From: Bryobacterales bacterium
GTDB taxonomy: Bacteria > Acidobacteriota > Terriglobia > Bryobacterales > Bryobacteraceae
DNA: 64,000 nt
Direction: 5' to 3'
Assembly: GCA_020854055.1 (NCBI GenBank)
Contig: JADZGD010000039.1
Coordinates: forward strand, 1 to 64,000
Part shown: positions 1-8,344 of the stretch, in pieces
Layout of the letters: each line of letters begins with the position of its first letter
Numbering within the stretch: position 1 is the stretch's first letter
The notes under the pieces: generated by a model
Told to the model about the DNA's origin: nothing
What the model saw: only the letters and a program-made list of their open reading frames with translations
Database searches by the model: none
Made by a program: the position numbers and the translations under genes

Positions 1-581
1 AGGTTCAGGTTGGGCGACGCCATGTCGATCTTCGCGCGGAGCGTGCGGCTCCCATCGGGAAACTCGCCGGCGCGCATGCGCTCAAACAGGTCCAGGTTTT
101 CGGCCACGCCGCGGTTCCGGTACGGGCTCTCCCGGCCGGGTTCGGTCAGCGTTCCACGGTACTCGCGCATCTGCTGCGCGTTCAGATCGCAGACGTAGGC
201 CTTGCCCGCATTGATCAGTTGGATGGCCCACTCGTACAACTGGTCGAAATAGTCGGAGGCGTAAAACAGCCGATCTTCCCAATCGAAGCCCATCCAGCGG
301 ACATCTTCCATGATGGATTCGACGTACTCGGTCTCTTCCTTTTCCGGGTTGGTATCGTCGAAGCGCAGGTTCGTCTTGCCGTCGAATTCCCTGGCCAAAC
401 CAAAGTTCAGGCAGATCGACTTGGCATGCCCGATGTGCAGATAGCCGTTGGGCTCGGGCGGGAAACGGGTATGGACGCGTCCACCGTATTTGTTCGTCTT
501 CAGGTCTTCGATGATGATGGCGCGGACGAAATGCGATTTCTGGACAGTTGAATCCGCCGGTACCGCGGTGTCGTTACTCAT
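1..581 (-). CDS. glnS: Glutaminyl-tRNA synthetase, N-terminal part (cut by window edge)
   Basis: Class I synthetase that charges tRNA-Gln with glutamine in the cytoplasm. About 193 N-terminal residues are visible. They contain the HIGH-type ATP-binding motif in the form [15 protein letters not shown], followed by the GlnRS-typical [11 protein letters not shown] stretch, which separates it from GluRS. The start ATG (579-581) overlaps the gltX stop in an ATGA, so the two genes are translationally coupled. It is the last visible gene of the operon ECF sigma, anti-sigma, rsmA, gltX, glnS. Having GlnRS implies direct Gln-tRNA charging rather than sole reliance on GatCAB. The C-terminal half lies outside the window. 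Confidence 0.93.
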   Translation of the reverse strand, partial: MSNDTAVPADSTVQKSHFVRAIIIEDLKTNKYGGRVHTRFPPEPNGYLHIGHAKSICLNFGLAREFDGKTNLRFDDTNPEKEETEYVESIMEDVRWMGFDWEDRLFYASDYFDQLYEWAIQLINAGKAYVCDLNAQQMREYRGTLTEPGRESPYRNRGVAENLDLFERMRAGEFPDGSRTLRAKIDMASPNLN

Positions 582-2029
582 AGCGCAGTTCCTTGCAATT
601 TCCCGATGGCCTCGCCGACACGCTGAACCGAGACTTCCCGCCCCAGCACCTCGATTGTTTCAAACAGCGGAGGCGCATTCTTGCGGCCGCACACCGCCAC
701 GCGTACCGGAAGAAACATCTGTCCGGCCTTGACGTGAAGTTCCTCCGCGGCAGCTCGAAACGCCGATTCAATTGCCGGGTGTATAAACTCGACGGCGGCC
801 AGAAGCTGGTGCGCCTTTTCCAGAACCCGCAGTGCCATGGCCCGGTCACCCTTCTGTGGAATCAGTTCGGCCGGATCGTAGGGAGCCAGCTTTTCGAGGA
901 AGAAGAAATCCGCCACCGAAACCACGTCGCGGAGCAGGCGGATCCGTTCCTGAATCAAGGGCGTTACGGCGAGCACCTTCCCTTCGTCGGCTTCCAAGCC
1001 GGCCGAACGGAGAAAGGGCGCCAACTGGGGCGCCAGTTGGGCCGCCGGCAGTTTGTAAATATGCTGCCCGTTGAGCCAGACGGCCTTGGGATCGAAGGGC
1101 TCCTGTTCGCTGAAATTGATCACCGCGTTGGACTTGTTCACACCGGCCAGGGTGAATGCTGCCACCAGTTCATCGCGGTTCAAATGCTCACGGTCGTCCT
1201 TGGGGTTCCAGCCGAGCAGGGCCACAAAATTGATGAACGCCTCGGGAAGAAACCCGGCATCCCGGTAGGATGTGACGCTGACCACCGGACCGTGCTTGCG
1301 TTTGGAGAGCTTGGCGCCGTCGGGGGCAATCAGCAGTGGCAGGTGGGCGAACTGGGGCACCGGCGCGCCGGCGGCCTCAAACAGCAGAACGTGCTTGAAG
1401 GTGTTGGCCAGATGGTCCTGCCCACGGATGATGTGCGTGATCTTCAGATCGATATCATCGGCGCAGGAGGCCATGTGGTACGTAGGGACGCCGGAGCTTC
1501 TGAGCAGGGCAAAATCCTCGATATCGGATGTCGATTTGGACTGCTCTCCATAGACCGCATCACGAAAAGTGACCACGCCGCCGGCATCTCGCGGAACGCG
1601 AAAGCGGATCACAAACGGCTCCCCGGAGGCGGCTCGCGCATCGCTCTCGCCTTGGCTCAATTCCCGCATTTCCGGATTGAACAGCCAGCCGGCGGCCCCT
1701 GCCTCCGGCGCGCCGTCATCGGCGGTCCGCGCTGGCGCAAAGTCGCGGTAGGCCAACCCGCGGCCCACGAGGTGGTTGGCCAGCGACGTGTGCAGCTTGC
1801 CTCGCTCGGACTGGCGGTAGAACTCGTCCCAGTCCAATCCGAGCCAGGCGAGACCTTCAAAAATCGAATCGAGAGACTCCCGGGTGTTCCGCTCGACGTC
1901 GGTATCGTCGATGCGCAGAATCATTGTTCCCGCGTTGTGACGCGCAAACAGCCAGTTGAAAATGAATGTGCGCGCACTCCCGATGTGCAGATAACCGGTA
2001 GGGGACGGGGCAAAACGCACTCGCACCAT
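578..2029 (-). CDS. gltX: Glutamyl-tRNA synthetase
   Basis: Attaches glutamate to tRNA-Glu. The 483 residues match the normal bacterial length. The N-terminus shows [15 protein letters not shown] (HIGH motif at about residues 15-18) and LRIDDTD. The KMSKS loop appears as KLSKRKHG in the middle of the protein. A helical anticodon-binding region makes up the C-terminal third. The ATG follows the rsmA stop by six bases, and the stop overlaps the glnS ATG by four bases. The two neighbouring synthetases are paralogous class I enzymes. Recognition as GluRS is firm; strict discrimination against tRNA-Gln is assumed because glnS is present. Confidence 0.96.
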   Translation of the reverse strand: MVRVRFAPSPTGYLHIGSARTFIFNWLFARHNAGTMILRIDDTDVERNTRESLDSIFEGLAWLGLDWDEFYRQSERGKLHTSLANHLVGRGLAYRDFAPARTADDGAPEAGAAGWLFNPEMRELSQGESDARAASGEPFVIRFRVPRDAGGVVTFRDAVYGEQSKSTSDIEDFALLRSSGVPTYHMASCADDIDLKITHIIRGQDHLANTFKHVLLFEAAGAPVPQFAHLPLLIAPDGAKLSKRKHGPVVSVTSYRDAGFLPEAFINFVALLGWNPKDDREHLNRDELVAAFTLAGVNKSNAVINFSEQEPFDPKAVWLNGQHIYKLPAAQLAPQLAPFLRSAGLEADEGKVLAVTPLIQERIRLLRDVVSVADFFFLEKLAPYDPAELIPQKGDRAMALRVLEKAHQLLAAVEFIHPAIESAFRAAAEELHVKAGQMFLPVRVAVCGRKNAPPLFETIEVLGREVSVQRVGEAIGKLQGTAL

Positions 2030-2035
2030 GAATCT

Positions 2036-2800
2036 TTAGTATTGCAGATGTGGATGCCCGGCCACCTTCAGGCGCCGGTAAAGCGCGGCCATCCGCTCTA
2101 CGGAAAGCTGCTCAGCGCGGAGCGATGCCTCGGGTTGGGCGCCGATGAGGCTCTCCTCATAGTGCGGAGCCAGATTGTTGCGCAGCGTCTTGCGTTTATG
2201 TTCAAAGCACCAGCCGGCAAAGCGCAGGAAGCCTTCCGGGTCATCTACCACTGGTGGTTGAGGCGTCAACCGCAATACCGCCGAATCCACTTTGGGCGGG
2301 GGTTGAAATGCGCCCGGGCGCACCGAAAACAGCACCTCCACCCTCGCGAAAAGCTGCGCCGCCACCGAGAGATAGCCATAAGTTCGAGACCCGGCGGGTG
2401 ATGCGGCCCGCTCGGCAACTTCTTTTTGCATCAACAGGATCGCGTGCTTCAATACACTCCGGGCGGCAAGAATTCGGTGCAAAATCGGCGAGGTGATGTA
2501 GTAGGGCAGATTCCCGGCAATGACTGCCTGGCCCCACTGGGAGAGATCCGTCTCAAGAATGTCCTGACGGAGAACAGTCAGCCGCGGCAGGGCCTGAGAT
2601 TCCAGTTGCGCAGCCAGCACCGGGTCCACTTCGATGGCGATGACGCGACCGGCCCGTTGCACCAACTGGCGCGTAAGCGCGCCCCTCCCTGGACCAATCT
2701 CGATAACGAGCGGTTCTTCGCCGCCGCAGACAGCCTCGGCAATGCGCTGAAGCACCGGTTCACTACGCAGAAAGTGTTGACCTAGACGCTGGCGTGACAG
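2036..2800 (-). CDS. rsmA: 16S rRNA (adenine1518-N6/adenine1519-N6)-dimethyltransferase, CTG start
   Basis: Dimethylates the two adjacent adenines at the 3' end of 16S rRNA (KsgA/RsmA family). Visible motifs are the SAM-binding IEIGPGRGALT and the catalytic NLPYYITSP. The first ATG/GTG start (GTG at 2755) would remove the conserved family N-terminus RQRLGQHFLRSEPV. That segment is encoded in frame just upstream, and the frame closes at the TAA of the preceding gene. The only plausible initiator there is CTG at 2798-2800, with an AGGGA Shine-Dalgarno seven bases before it. This gives 254 residues, close to the family length. It sits between the anti-sigma gene (3 bp away) and gltX (6 bp away). 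Function is firm; the CTG start is inferred. Confidence 0.9.
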   Translation of the reverse strand: MSRQRLGQHFLRSEPVLQRIAEAVCGGEEPLVIEIGPGRGALTRQLVQRAGRVIAIEVDPVLAAQLESQALPRLTVLRQDILETDLSQWGQAVIAGNLPYYITSPILHRILAARSVLKHAILLMQKEVAERAASPAGSRTYGYLSVAAQLFARVEVLFSVRPGAFQPPPKVDSAVLRLTPQPPVVDDPEGFLRFAGWCFEHKRKTLRNNLAPHYEESLIGAQPEASLRAEQLSVERMAALYRRLKVAGHPHLQY

Positions 2801-2803
2801 CGC

Positions 2804-3496
2804 TTAATCCCTGACGTCGATGGTGCTGCGCTGGAAAGAGATGCGCAGCCGGGCCGAGGTCGGCTGTCCGAAGAACGTAGCCGGTTCGAACCGGGTCACC
2901 AGCAGCTTGCTTTCAATAGCCCGGCGAATTTCGGTATTTCCCGCCAACGATCCCTGCCCGCCGGGAATGGAGTAGCTGACCATCCGGCCGCTTTCGTCCA
3001 CCAGCAGGTCCACCACCACGCCGTCACCCGTATCGCCAAGCGGCAGGCTGTCTTTGATGGAAGCTTCCGTGGAGAGAACCGTGGGCACATCGCCGGCCGA
3101 ACTGGCGCGCAACAGCGTCAGCGTGGGAACCAGCATGCTGAACAGGAAAATTGCCGAAACAAGGCCGCCCGTAAACGGAATGGCGAACGGACGCATGAGA
3201 TTTTCCGCCCACAGGTCAAAGCGGCGGATCATTACCCCGAGGAAACCCTGATACTCGCCCGAACGGCGGCGGCTGGCTTCACGGGAGGCGATCACACGCA
3301 GCGAAATGGCAAGGTCACGCGGAACCGGGCGGCGACGGATCTGGCTGGTCTGCGAACGCAAGCGGTCAACTTGTTGCGCATACGTCCGGCACTGACGGCA
3401 CTGGGCGAGGTGCTGTTGGAGTTCAACGACCTCGGCGGCAGACAACGTACCATCCATGTGGCCGGAAATGTTGCGATCGATACCGTTACACATCAT
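2804..3496 (-). CDS. Zinc-finger anti-sigma factor, membrane-anchored, with TonB-C-like outer domain
   Basis: Likely anti-sigma factor for the ECF sigma encoded 4 bp upstream. The first 40 residues carry an H-x3-C-x2-C zinc motif (HLAQCRQC), typical of ZAS-type anti-sigma domains. One hydrophobic segment (about residues 105-130, FTGGLVSAIFLFSMLVP) would span the inner membrane. The part after it resembles a TonB C-terminal fold: a VDLLVDESGRMVSYSI strand, a helix, then RFEPATFFGQPTSARLRI. Such domains usually lie in the periplasm, so the protein may sense something there. Pairing with the sigma gene is clear from context; the TonB-C resemblance is by eye. Confidence 0.8.
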   Translation of the reverse strand: MMCNGIDRNISGHMDGTLSAAEVVELQQHLAQCRQCRTYAQQVDRLRSQTSQIRRRPVPRDLAISLRVIASREASRRRSGEYQGFLGVMIRRFDLWAENLMRPFAIPFTGGLVSAIFLFSMLVPTLTLLRASSAGDVPTVLSTEASIKDSLPLGDTGDGVVVDLLVDESGRMVSYSIPGGQGSLAGNTEIRRAIESKLLVTRFEPATFFGQPTSARLRISFQRSTIDVRD

Positions 3497-3500
3497 AGGT

Positions 3501-4187
3501 TCACTCGACCGTCTGCGGGGTCCATTTGACAGAAGTCCGTGAGTAGAACCGCCCCGCCAGACAGCGGCGCAAAGCCTCGCGGCCGCGTAGGATTCTCGAC
3601 TTCACGGTGCCCAAAGAAATCCCCAGAATCTCGCTGATCTCCTCGTAGCTCAAATCCTCAATGTCACGAAGAACGACTGCCGTCCTGAACTTTGGATTGA
3701 GTTGCTGCAACGCTTCCTCAATCAAGGCCTGTGTCTCGTGGCCCAACAACTGATCAAAAGGCGAGATTCCCTGATCGGGCAACAAATCCTGATAACATCC
3801 ACGCTCATCGTCCTTCTCGAGGCCCACTTCCTGCCGGCGGTGGCGGCTGAACCAGCGCTGGTGGTTGTAAGCTTCGTTCACGGCGATGCGGTAGATCCAC
3901 GTTCTTAGAGTGCTCTGTCCCCGAAATGAACCAATACTGCGAAACACTTTCAGAAACACTTCCTGCACAACATCAATGGCGTCAGACGGATCGCTGAGAA
4001 GACGGCAAACCAGGTTATAAACCGGCTGCTCGAATCGGGCGATCAGCGTCTCGTAGGCTTCCTCGTCACCCGCGCGGAGCCTTTCGGTCAGTTGCTGATC
4101 TTCTGAACAGGCGTCAGCCTGAAAATCTCCTCCGGCAAATGCTCCGCCGGTCACGGACAGGTCAAACCCGATGGTTGAATCGGCCAT
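3501..4187 (-). CDS. ECF-family RNA polymerase sigma factor
   Basis: Alternative sigma factor of the RpoE type, 228 residues with an N-terminal extension of about 30. Region 2 is visible as DAIDVVQEVFLKVFRSIGSF followed by LRTWIYRIAVNEAYNHQR. Region 4 is the helix-turn-helix YEEISEILGISLGTVKSRI near the C-terminus. It is the first gene of a close-packed operon with its anti-sigma factor, rsmA, gltX and glnS. A match to the ECF promoter consensus lies about 60 bp upstream of its ATG, suggesting positive autoregulation. The regulon beyond this operon cannot be read from the window. Confidence 0.92.
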   Translation of the reverse strand: MADSTIGFDLSVTGGAFAGGDFQADACSEDQQLTERLRAGDEEAYETLIARFEQPVYNLVCRLLSDPSDAIDVVQEVFLKVFRSIGSFRGQSTLRTWIYRIAVNEAYNHQRWFSRHRRQEVGLEKDDERGCYQDLLPDQGISPFDQLLGHETQALIEEALQQLNPKFRTAVVLRDIEDLSYEEISEILGISLGTVKSRILRGREALRRCLAGRFYSRTSVKWTPQTVE

Positions 4188-4248
4188 TCAAAGCCTCACT
4201 CGCTCTGCTACCTTCAACCTAGCAGGTAAAAACCACGCCTGCAATGAG

Positions 4249-4277
4249 TTCGACACCGCCGGCGGGAGGAAAGTTCC
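4249..4277 (-). promoter_or_regulatory. Predicted ECF-type promoter of the sigma operon
   Basis: Read on the minus strand, GGAACTT (4277-4271) is followed after 16 bases by GTCGAA (4254-4249). This closely matches the RpoE-like consensus GGAACTT-N16-GTCnAA. It lies in the only gap between bshA and the sigma gene, about 60 bp before the sigma ATG. It implies that the sigma factor activates its own operon. This is pattern matching only; no start site is known. Confidence 0.6.
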
Positions 4278-4288
4278 GGATTTTCGAT

Positions 4289-5413
4289 TTAGGAGCCCAG
4301 GATCTCGGAATAGTACTGTTCGTACCGCGGGATGATGAGACTGGTCGAGAAGCGGGTCAGCGCGGTCTGGCGGGCGGCGGCGGCCATCTTTTGATGGTGT
4401 GTCCGGTCGGAAATAATCTCCACCACACGCTCGGCTTGCGCGTCCAGGTCGCCGGGTTGCTCCAGATATCCATCCAGCCCATGCGTGATCAGTTCGGGAA
4501 CGCCGCCGACATTGGTGGCCACCGGGACCACCCCGCAGGCCATAGCCTCGAGCGCCGCCAGGCCGAAGCTTTCCAGCCTGCTCGGCAGCAACAGCACATG
4601 TCCCACTGGCAACAGCCGTTCCACGTGATCCTGCTTGCCGAGGAAAGTAACGTGGCTTTCCACCCCCAACTCGCGGGCCAACCGCTGCGCCGGACTGCGG
4701 TCGGGACCGTCGCCCACCATCAGCAGATGGGCCGCTTCCTGCTGGCGCACCTTAGCCAGAATGCGGATGCAGTCCAGCGCGCGCTTCACCGGACGAAAGT
4801 TCGATAGATGCAGCAGAATCTTCGCGCCGCCGGAGACGAACTCGGACGCTTTGCGATGGCGCCGGTCCGGGTGATAGGTCTCGCAGTTTACGAAGTTGGG
4901 AATTACCCGGATCTCATTCCCGACGCCGAACACATGAACCGTTTCCTGCTGGAGGTAGGTGCTGATAGAGGTAATACCGTTGGATCGCTCAATGGAGAAC
5001 CGGGTGATGGGAAAGTAGGACGGGTCGGTACCGACCAGCGTGATGTCGGTGCCGTGCAGCGTGGTAATAAACCGCAACCTGTGGCGAGGAGCCAGCATCT
5101 GCTGGGCCAGCAACGCGGAGATCGAATGCGGGATGGCGTAATGGACATGCAATAGATCGAGATCGTAATTCTCAGCCACTTCTGCCATCCGTGAGGCGAG
5201 CGCCAGGCAATAGGGGGGATACTGGAAGAGCGGATAGGTGGAAACTTCCACCTCGTGGTAGTTGATCCGTGGAAGCCCCGGATCGAGCCGGATCGGGTTG
5301 GCGTAACTAATAAAATGCACCTGGTGGCCACGCGCGGCCAGCTCCAGGCCAAGTTCGGTGGCCACGATACCACTTCCACCGTAGGTCGGGTAACATGTGA
5401 TGCCCACCTTCAC
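4289..5413 (-). CDS. bshA: N-acetyl-alpha-D-glucosaminyl L-malate synthase
   Basis: GT4-type glycosyltransferase for the first step of bacillithiol synthesis, joining UDP-GlcNAc and L-malate. The 374 residues begin with the BshA-typical MKVGITCYPTYGGSGIVATE, followed by HVHYAIPHS and TLHGTDITLVGTDPSY. The C-terminal donor-binding segment ESFGLAALEAMACGVVPV carries the GT4 E-x7-E signature. The length matches the family. No bshB or bshC is in the window. The gene is divergent from tolC and ends just before the ECF promoter. The other GT4 enzymes are less likely because the N-terminal and His-rich motifs are specific to BshA. Confidence 0.93.
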   Translation of the reverse strand: MKVGITCYPTYGGSGIVATELGLELAARGHQVHFISYANPIRLDPGLPRINYHEVEVSTYPLFQYPPYCLALASRMAEVAENYDLDLLHVHYAIPHSISALLAQQMLAPRHRLRFITTLHGTDITLVGTDPSYFPITRFSIERSNGITSISTYLQQETVHVFGVGNEIRVIPNFVNCETYHPDRRHRKASEFVSGGAKILLHLSNFRPVKRALDCIRILAKVRQQEAAHLLMVGDGPDRSPAQRLARELGVESHVTFLGKQDHVERLLPVGHVLLLPSRLESFGLAALEAMACGVVPVATNVGGVPELITHGLDGYLEQPGDLDAQAERVVEIISDRTHHQKMAAAARQTALTRFSTSLIIPRYEQYYSEILGS

Positions 5414-5462
5414 GCCTGTCAGGTTATCACTGGATTGTCACGCCATGTGAACAGTAATATGA

Positions 5463-5488
5463 ATTATAGTGGCCGTCCGGATCGTCAA
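5463..5488 (-). promoter_or_regulatory. Possible promoter of bshA
   Basis: On the minus strand a perfect TATAAT (5468-5463) lies about 50 bases before the bshA ATG. A TTGACG (5488-5483) precedes it, but with a 14-base spacer, shorter than the usual 17. The -10 is persuasive and the -35 is not. The rest of this 130-bp divergent region shows no gene. Confidence 0.35.
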
Positions 5489-5545
5489 TCACGCAATTCG
5501 CATCAAAAAAAGATGTAGCCCGGCTGAGTTCTGACCGCTAGTTTC

Positions 5546-7009
5546 ATGATGAAGAATATTCTCGCTGTTGTCCTTCTGTGCTCTGTCGCGGCCGCTCAAT
5601 CCGGCACATCGATCGCTCCGCAAACGCCCGGATCGGGAGCGGGACCAACACCGGCCATCAGCCTGGTAGCACCAGGCTCGGCGATTTCGGGAAGCATTCC
5701 GCATGGCGCCGCAACGGCGGATATTTTACCGCTCTCTCTGCCCGACGCCATGGCGCGGGGCTTGCGCTATAACCTGGCGCTGACGAATGCCGATTTGAAC
5801 ATTCGGGGAACCAGCGCCTCCCGGCTGCGGGCACTAAGCGCTCTGATGCCCAACCTCTCGGCGCAGGCCTCCGACACCACCCAGCAAATGAACCTCAAGG
5901 CACTGGGTTTCGGCGGGTTTCCTGGCATTCCGGCGATCATTCCGCCCTTCAACGTGATGGACTTGCGAGCGGCGCTGACCCAGGCGGTGATGGATTACAG
6001 CGCCATCCAGCGCTACCGGGCCGGGGGCGCGGACCTTTCGGCGGCGCGGCGTTCCCTGCAGAACACGCGCGACCTGGTGGCGCTGGCGGTGGTTTCCCTC
6101 TATCTGCAGTCGATCACCGCGTCCTCGAGGATTGATGCGGCACGGGCGAACGTGGAGACTGCCAACGCTCTCTACCACCAGGCCGTCGACCAGAAGAAAG
6201 CCGGCGTGGTGCCGGGAATCGACGTGCTGCGTGCCCAGGTGGAATTGCAGGCCGAACAGCAGCAATTGATCTTCTACCGCAAGGAGTTTGAGAAGCGAAA
6301 GCTGGACCTGGCGCGGGCCATCGGCCTGCCGGCCGGCCAGGCCTTCCGGCTCACCGATCCGGTGCCCTACACTCCGCCGCCGCCGATTACGCTCGATGAG
6401 GCGCTCGCGCGCGCCTACGATGCGCGTCCGGATTACCTGGCACTGCGCGAACAGGTGCGCTCGGCCGAATTGTTACGCAAGGCGGCGGGCGGACAAAGAT
6501 TGCCGTCCATCGTTTTCGACGGTAATTACGGCACCATCGGCCCGCGCTTCAACGACAACCACGGAACCTTTCTGGTGACCGGCGCCATTCGAGTTCCCAT
6601 CTTTGACGGCGGACGGATTGCGGCCGATGTGGAGCAGGCCGATGTGTTGCTGTCCGGACGCCGGGCCGAGTTGGAGGACCTGCGCGGGCGAATTGATTAT
6701 GACGTCCGCACCGCGTTTCTCGATCTGAATGCCGCCGCCGACCAGGTAAAGGTAGCCGAGAGCAATCGCATCCTGGCGCAACAGGAGCTGGAGCAGGCCC
6801 GCGACCGTTTTGCCGCGGGTGTCAGCAACAGTGTGGAGGTGGTTCAAGGCCAGCAGGCGGTGGCCACAGCCCAGGAGAACTTCATCAACGCCCTGTTTGC
6901 CTACAACCTAGGGAAGGCCTCCCTGGCGCGCGCGGTCGGCTCAACGGAGACAAACATCTTGAAATATTTGAATACAGGCACGATAGGAACCGGAGGCGCG
7001 CGCAAGTAG
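5546..7009 (+). CDS. TolC-family outer-membrane efflux channel
   Basis: Outer-membrane channel of a tripartite pump, 487 residues. An N-terminal signal peptide (MKNILAVVLLCSVAAAQS) is followed by two OEP repeats rich in long helices, for example LPDAMARGLRYNLALTNADL near residue 65 and the related ITLDEALARAYDARPDYLAL in the second half. The stop is directly followed by the ATG of the adaptor gene. Together with the next three genes it forms a complete export operon. The ATG at 5549 is an equally possible start. Substrate is unknown. Confidence 0.92.
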   Translation: MMKNILAVVLLCSVAAAQSGTSIAPQTPGSGAGPTPAISLVAPGSAISGSIPHGAATADILPLSLPDAMARGLRYNLALTNADLNIRGTSASRLRALSALMPNLSAQASDTTQQMNLKALGFGGFPGIPAIIPPFNVMDLRAALTQAVMDYSAIQRYRAGGADLSAARRSLQNTRDLVALAVVSLYLQSITASSRIDAARANVETANALYHQAVDQKKAGVVPGIDVLRAQVELQAEQQQLIFYRKEFEKRKLDLARAIGLPAGQAFRLTDPVPYTPPPPITLDEALARAYDARPDYLALREQVRSAELLRKAAGGQRLPSIVFDGNYGTIGPRFNDNHGTFLVTGAIRVPIFDGGRIAADVEQADVLLSGRRAELEDLRGRIDYDVRTAFLDLNAAADQVKVAESNRILAQQELEQARDRFAAGVSNSVEVVQGQQAVATAQENFINALFAYNLGKASLARAVGSTETNILKYLNTGTIGTGGARK

Positions 7010-8344
7010 ATGGCCGATGGATTGGAAGTAGGACCGAAATCGCCGCTGGGCGAGCCACGGCAGCCCGCCGAACCACAGCAGCCGGCGCACGTCCGGCAGA
7101 CACCTCCCGAGGAGCCGCCGGAGGAACCACCCTCCGCCACGAGCGGACGCAAGGTCTGGATTCTGGCCGCCGTGATCGCCGTGGGGCTTGGGGCCGCCTT
7201 CTACGCATGGCGCTACTACTCGGTGCGCGAGACTACTGATGACGCTCAGATCGCGGCGCACATCGCCCCGGTGAGCGCCCGGGTCAGCGGCTACATAACG
7301 GCGGTGAACGTAGACAATAACCGCTACGTGGAGGCCGGCGCTATTCTTGTGCAGATTGACCCGCGCGATTACCAGGTCGCCGTGGAAAAGGCCAGAGCCG
7401 ATCTTGCGGCGGCCGAATCGGCGGCGCATGCGGCTCGTACTCATATCCCCATCACGACCACCACAACCTCAAGCCAGCTTCACATCGCCCAGGCAGGCGT
7501 GCACGAAGCCGAGGCCGGCGTGGAGAGCTCCCGTCAGCAGGTGGATGCGGCGCTCGCTCGCGTAAAGCAGGCAGCGGCCAGCCTGCGGCAGGCCGAAGCC
7601 AACTACGTTAAGGCCGACAGCGACCGGCAACGCTATCAGCAACTGGTGGCTAAGGACGAAGTCTCCCAGCAGCTTTATCAGACGGCTGTGACCGCGGCGG
7701 AGGCGCAGCGGGCACGCGTGGATGCCGCACGCTCAGGCGTGGCCGAGGCCGAGCAGGAGGTTTCGGTGGCCAGGGCGCACGTCGTGCAGGCCGAGGCCAA
7801 AGTCCGGCAGGCCGAGGCGAATGTGGCGGCTGCATCTTCGGCTCCACAACAGGTCCAGGTCTCCCGGCAGCGGTCGAGCGAAGCCGGCGCGTTAGTCGAA
7901 CAAAAGAAGGCGGCGCTGGCTCAGGCGGAATTGAATCTGCAATACACCACGGTACGGGCGCCGGTCAACGGCATCATCGGCAAGCGCAACGCCGAATTGG
8001 GACAGAACATCAGCCCGGGACAGCCGCTGATGGCCATTACTCGCATGGACGATATCTGGGCCACGGCCAATTTCAAAGAGACGCAGATGAACCACATGCG
8101 CCCCGGACAAAAGGCCAATATCAGCGTGGATGCGTATGGCGGCCGCGATTATGCCGGCTATGTGGAGAGCATCGCCGGAGCCACCGGGGCGACGTTCAGC
8201 CTGCTGCCCCCGGAGAACGCCAGCGGCAATTTCGTCAAGGTGGTACAACGCATTCCCGTGCGTGTGCGGCTCAACCAGGGACAGAATTCGGAGCACGTGT
8301 TGCGGCCCGGCATGTCGGTGGAAGTCACGGTGTTCACGCAATGA
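7010..8344 (+). CDS. EmrA/HlyD-type membrane fusion protein
   Basis: Periplasmic adaptor linking an inner-membrane DHA2 pump to the TolC-like channel, 444 residues. A proline-rich cytoplasmic head of about 45 residues precedes a single membrane helix (WILAAVIAVGLGAAFYAW). Then come the lipoyl half-motifs (APVSARVSGYITAVNVDNNRY and VRAPVNGIIGKRNAELGQN) flanking a long Ala/Gln-rich coiled-coil hairpin (about residues 125-305). A beta-barrel domain follows. The ATG directly abuts the tolC-like stop, and the TGA overlaps the next start in ATGA. The architecture fits the EmrA type. Confidence 0.92.
   Translation: MADGLEVGPKSPLGEPRQPAEPQQPAHVRQTPPEEPPEEPPSATSGRKVWILAAVIAVGLGAAFYAWRYYSVRETTDDAQIAAHIAPVSARVSGYITAVNVDNNRYVEAGAILVQIDPRDYQVAVEKARADLAAAESAAHAARTHIPITTTTTSSQLHIAQAGVHEAEAGVESSRQQVDAALARVKQAAASLRQAEANYVKADSDRQRYQQLVAKDEVSQQLYQTAVTAAEAQRARVDAARSGVAEAEQEVSVARAHVVQAEAKVRQAEANVAAASSAPQQVQVSRQRSSEAGALVEQKKAALAQAELNLQYTTVRAPVNGIIGKRNAELGQNISPGQPLMAITRMDDIWATANFKETQMNHMRPGQKANISVDAYGGRDYAGYVESIAGATGATFSLLPPENASGNFVKVVQRIPVRVRLNQGQNSEHVLRPGMSVEVTVFTQ

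Noticed and set aside
593-2401. 602-residue plus-strand frame opposite gltX and rsmA
   Set aside because: Antisense shadow of two well-recognised genes; no family motif; typical of GC-rich codon bias.
7440-7880. Repetitive Ala/Gln/Glu-coding stretch in the adaptor gene, considered as a DNA repeat
   Set aside because: It is the coiled-coil hairpin expected in EmrA-type proteins; the DNA is not an exact repeat.
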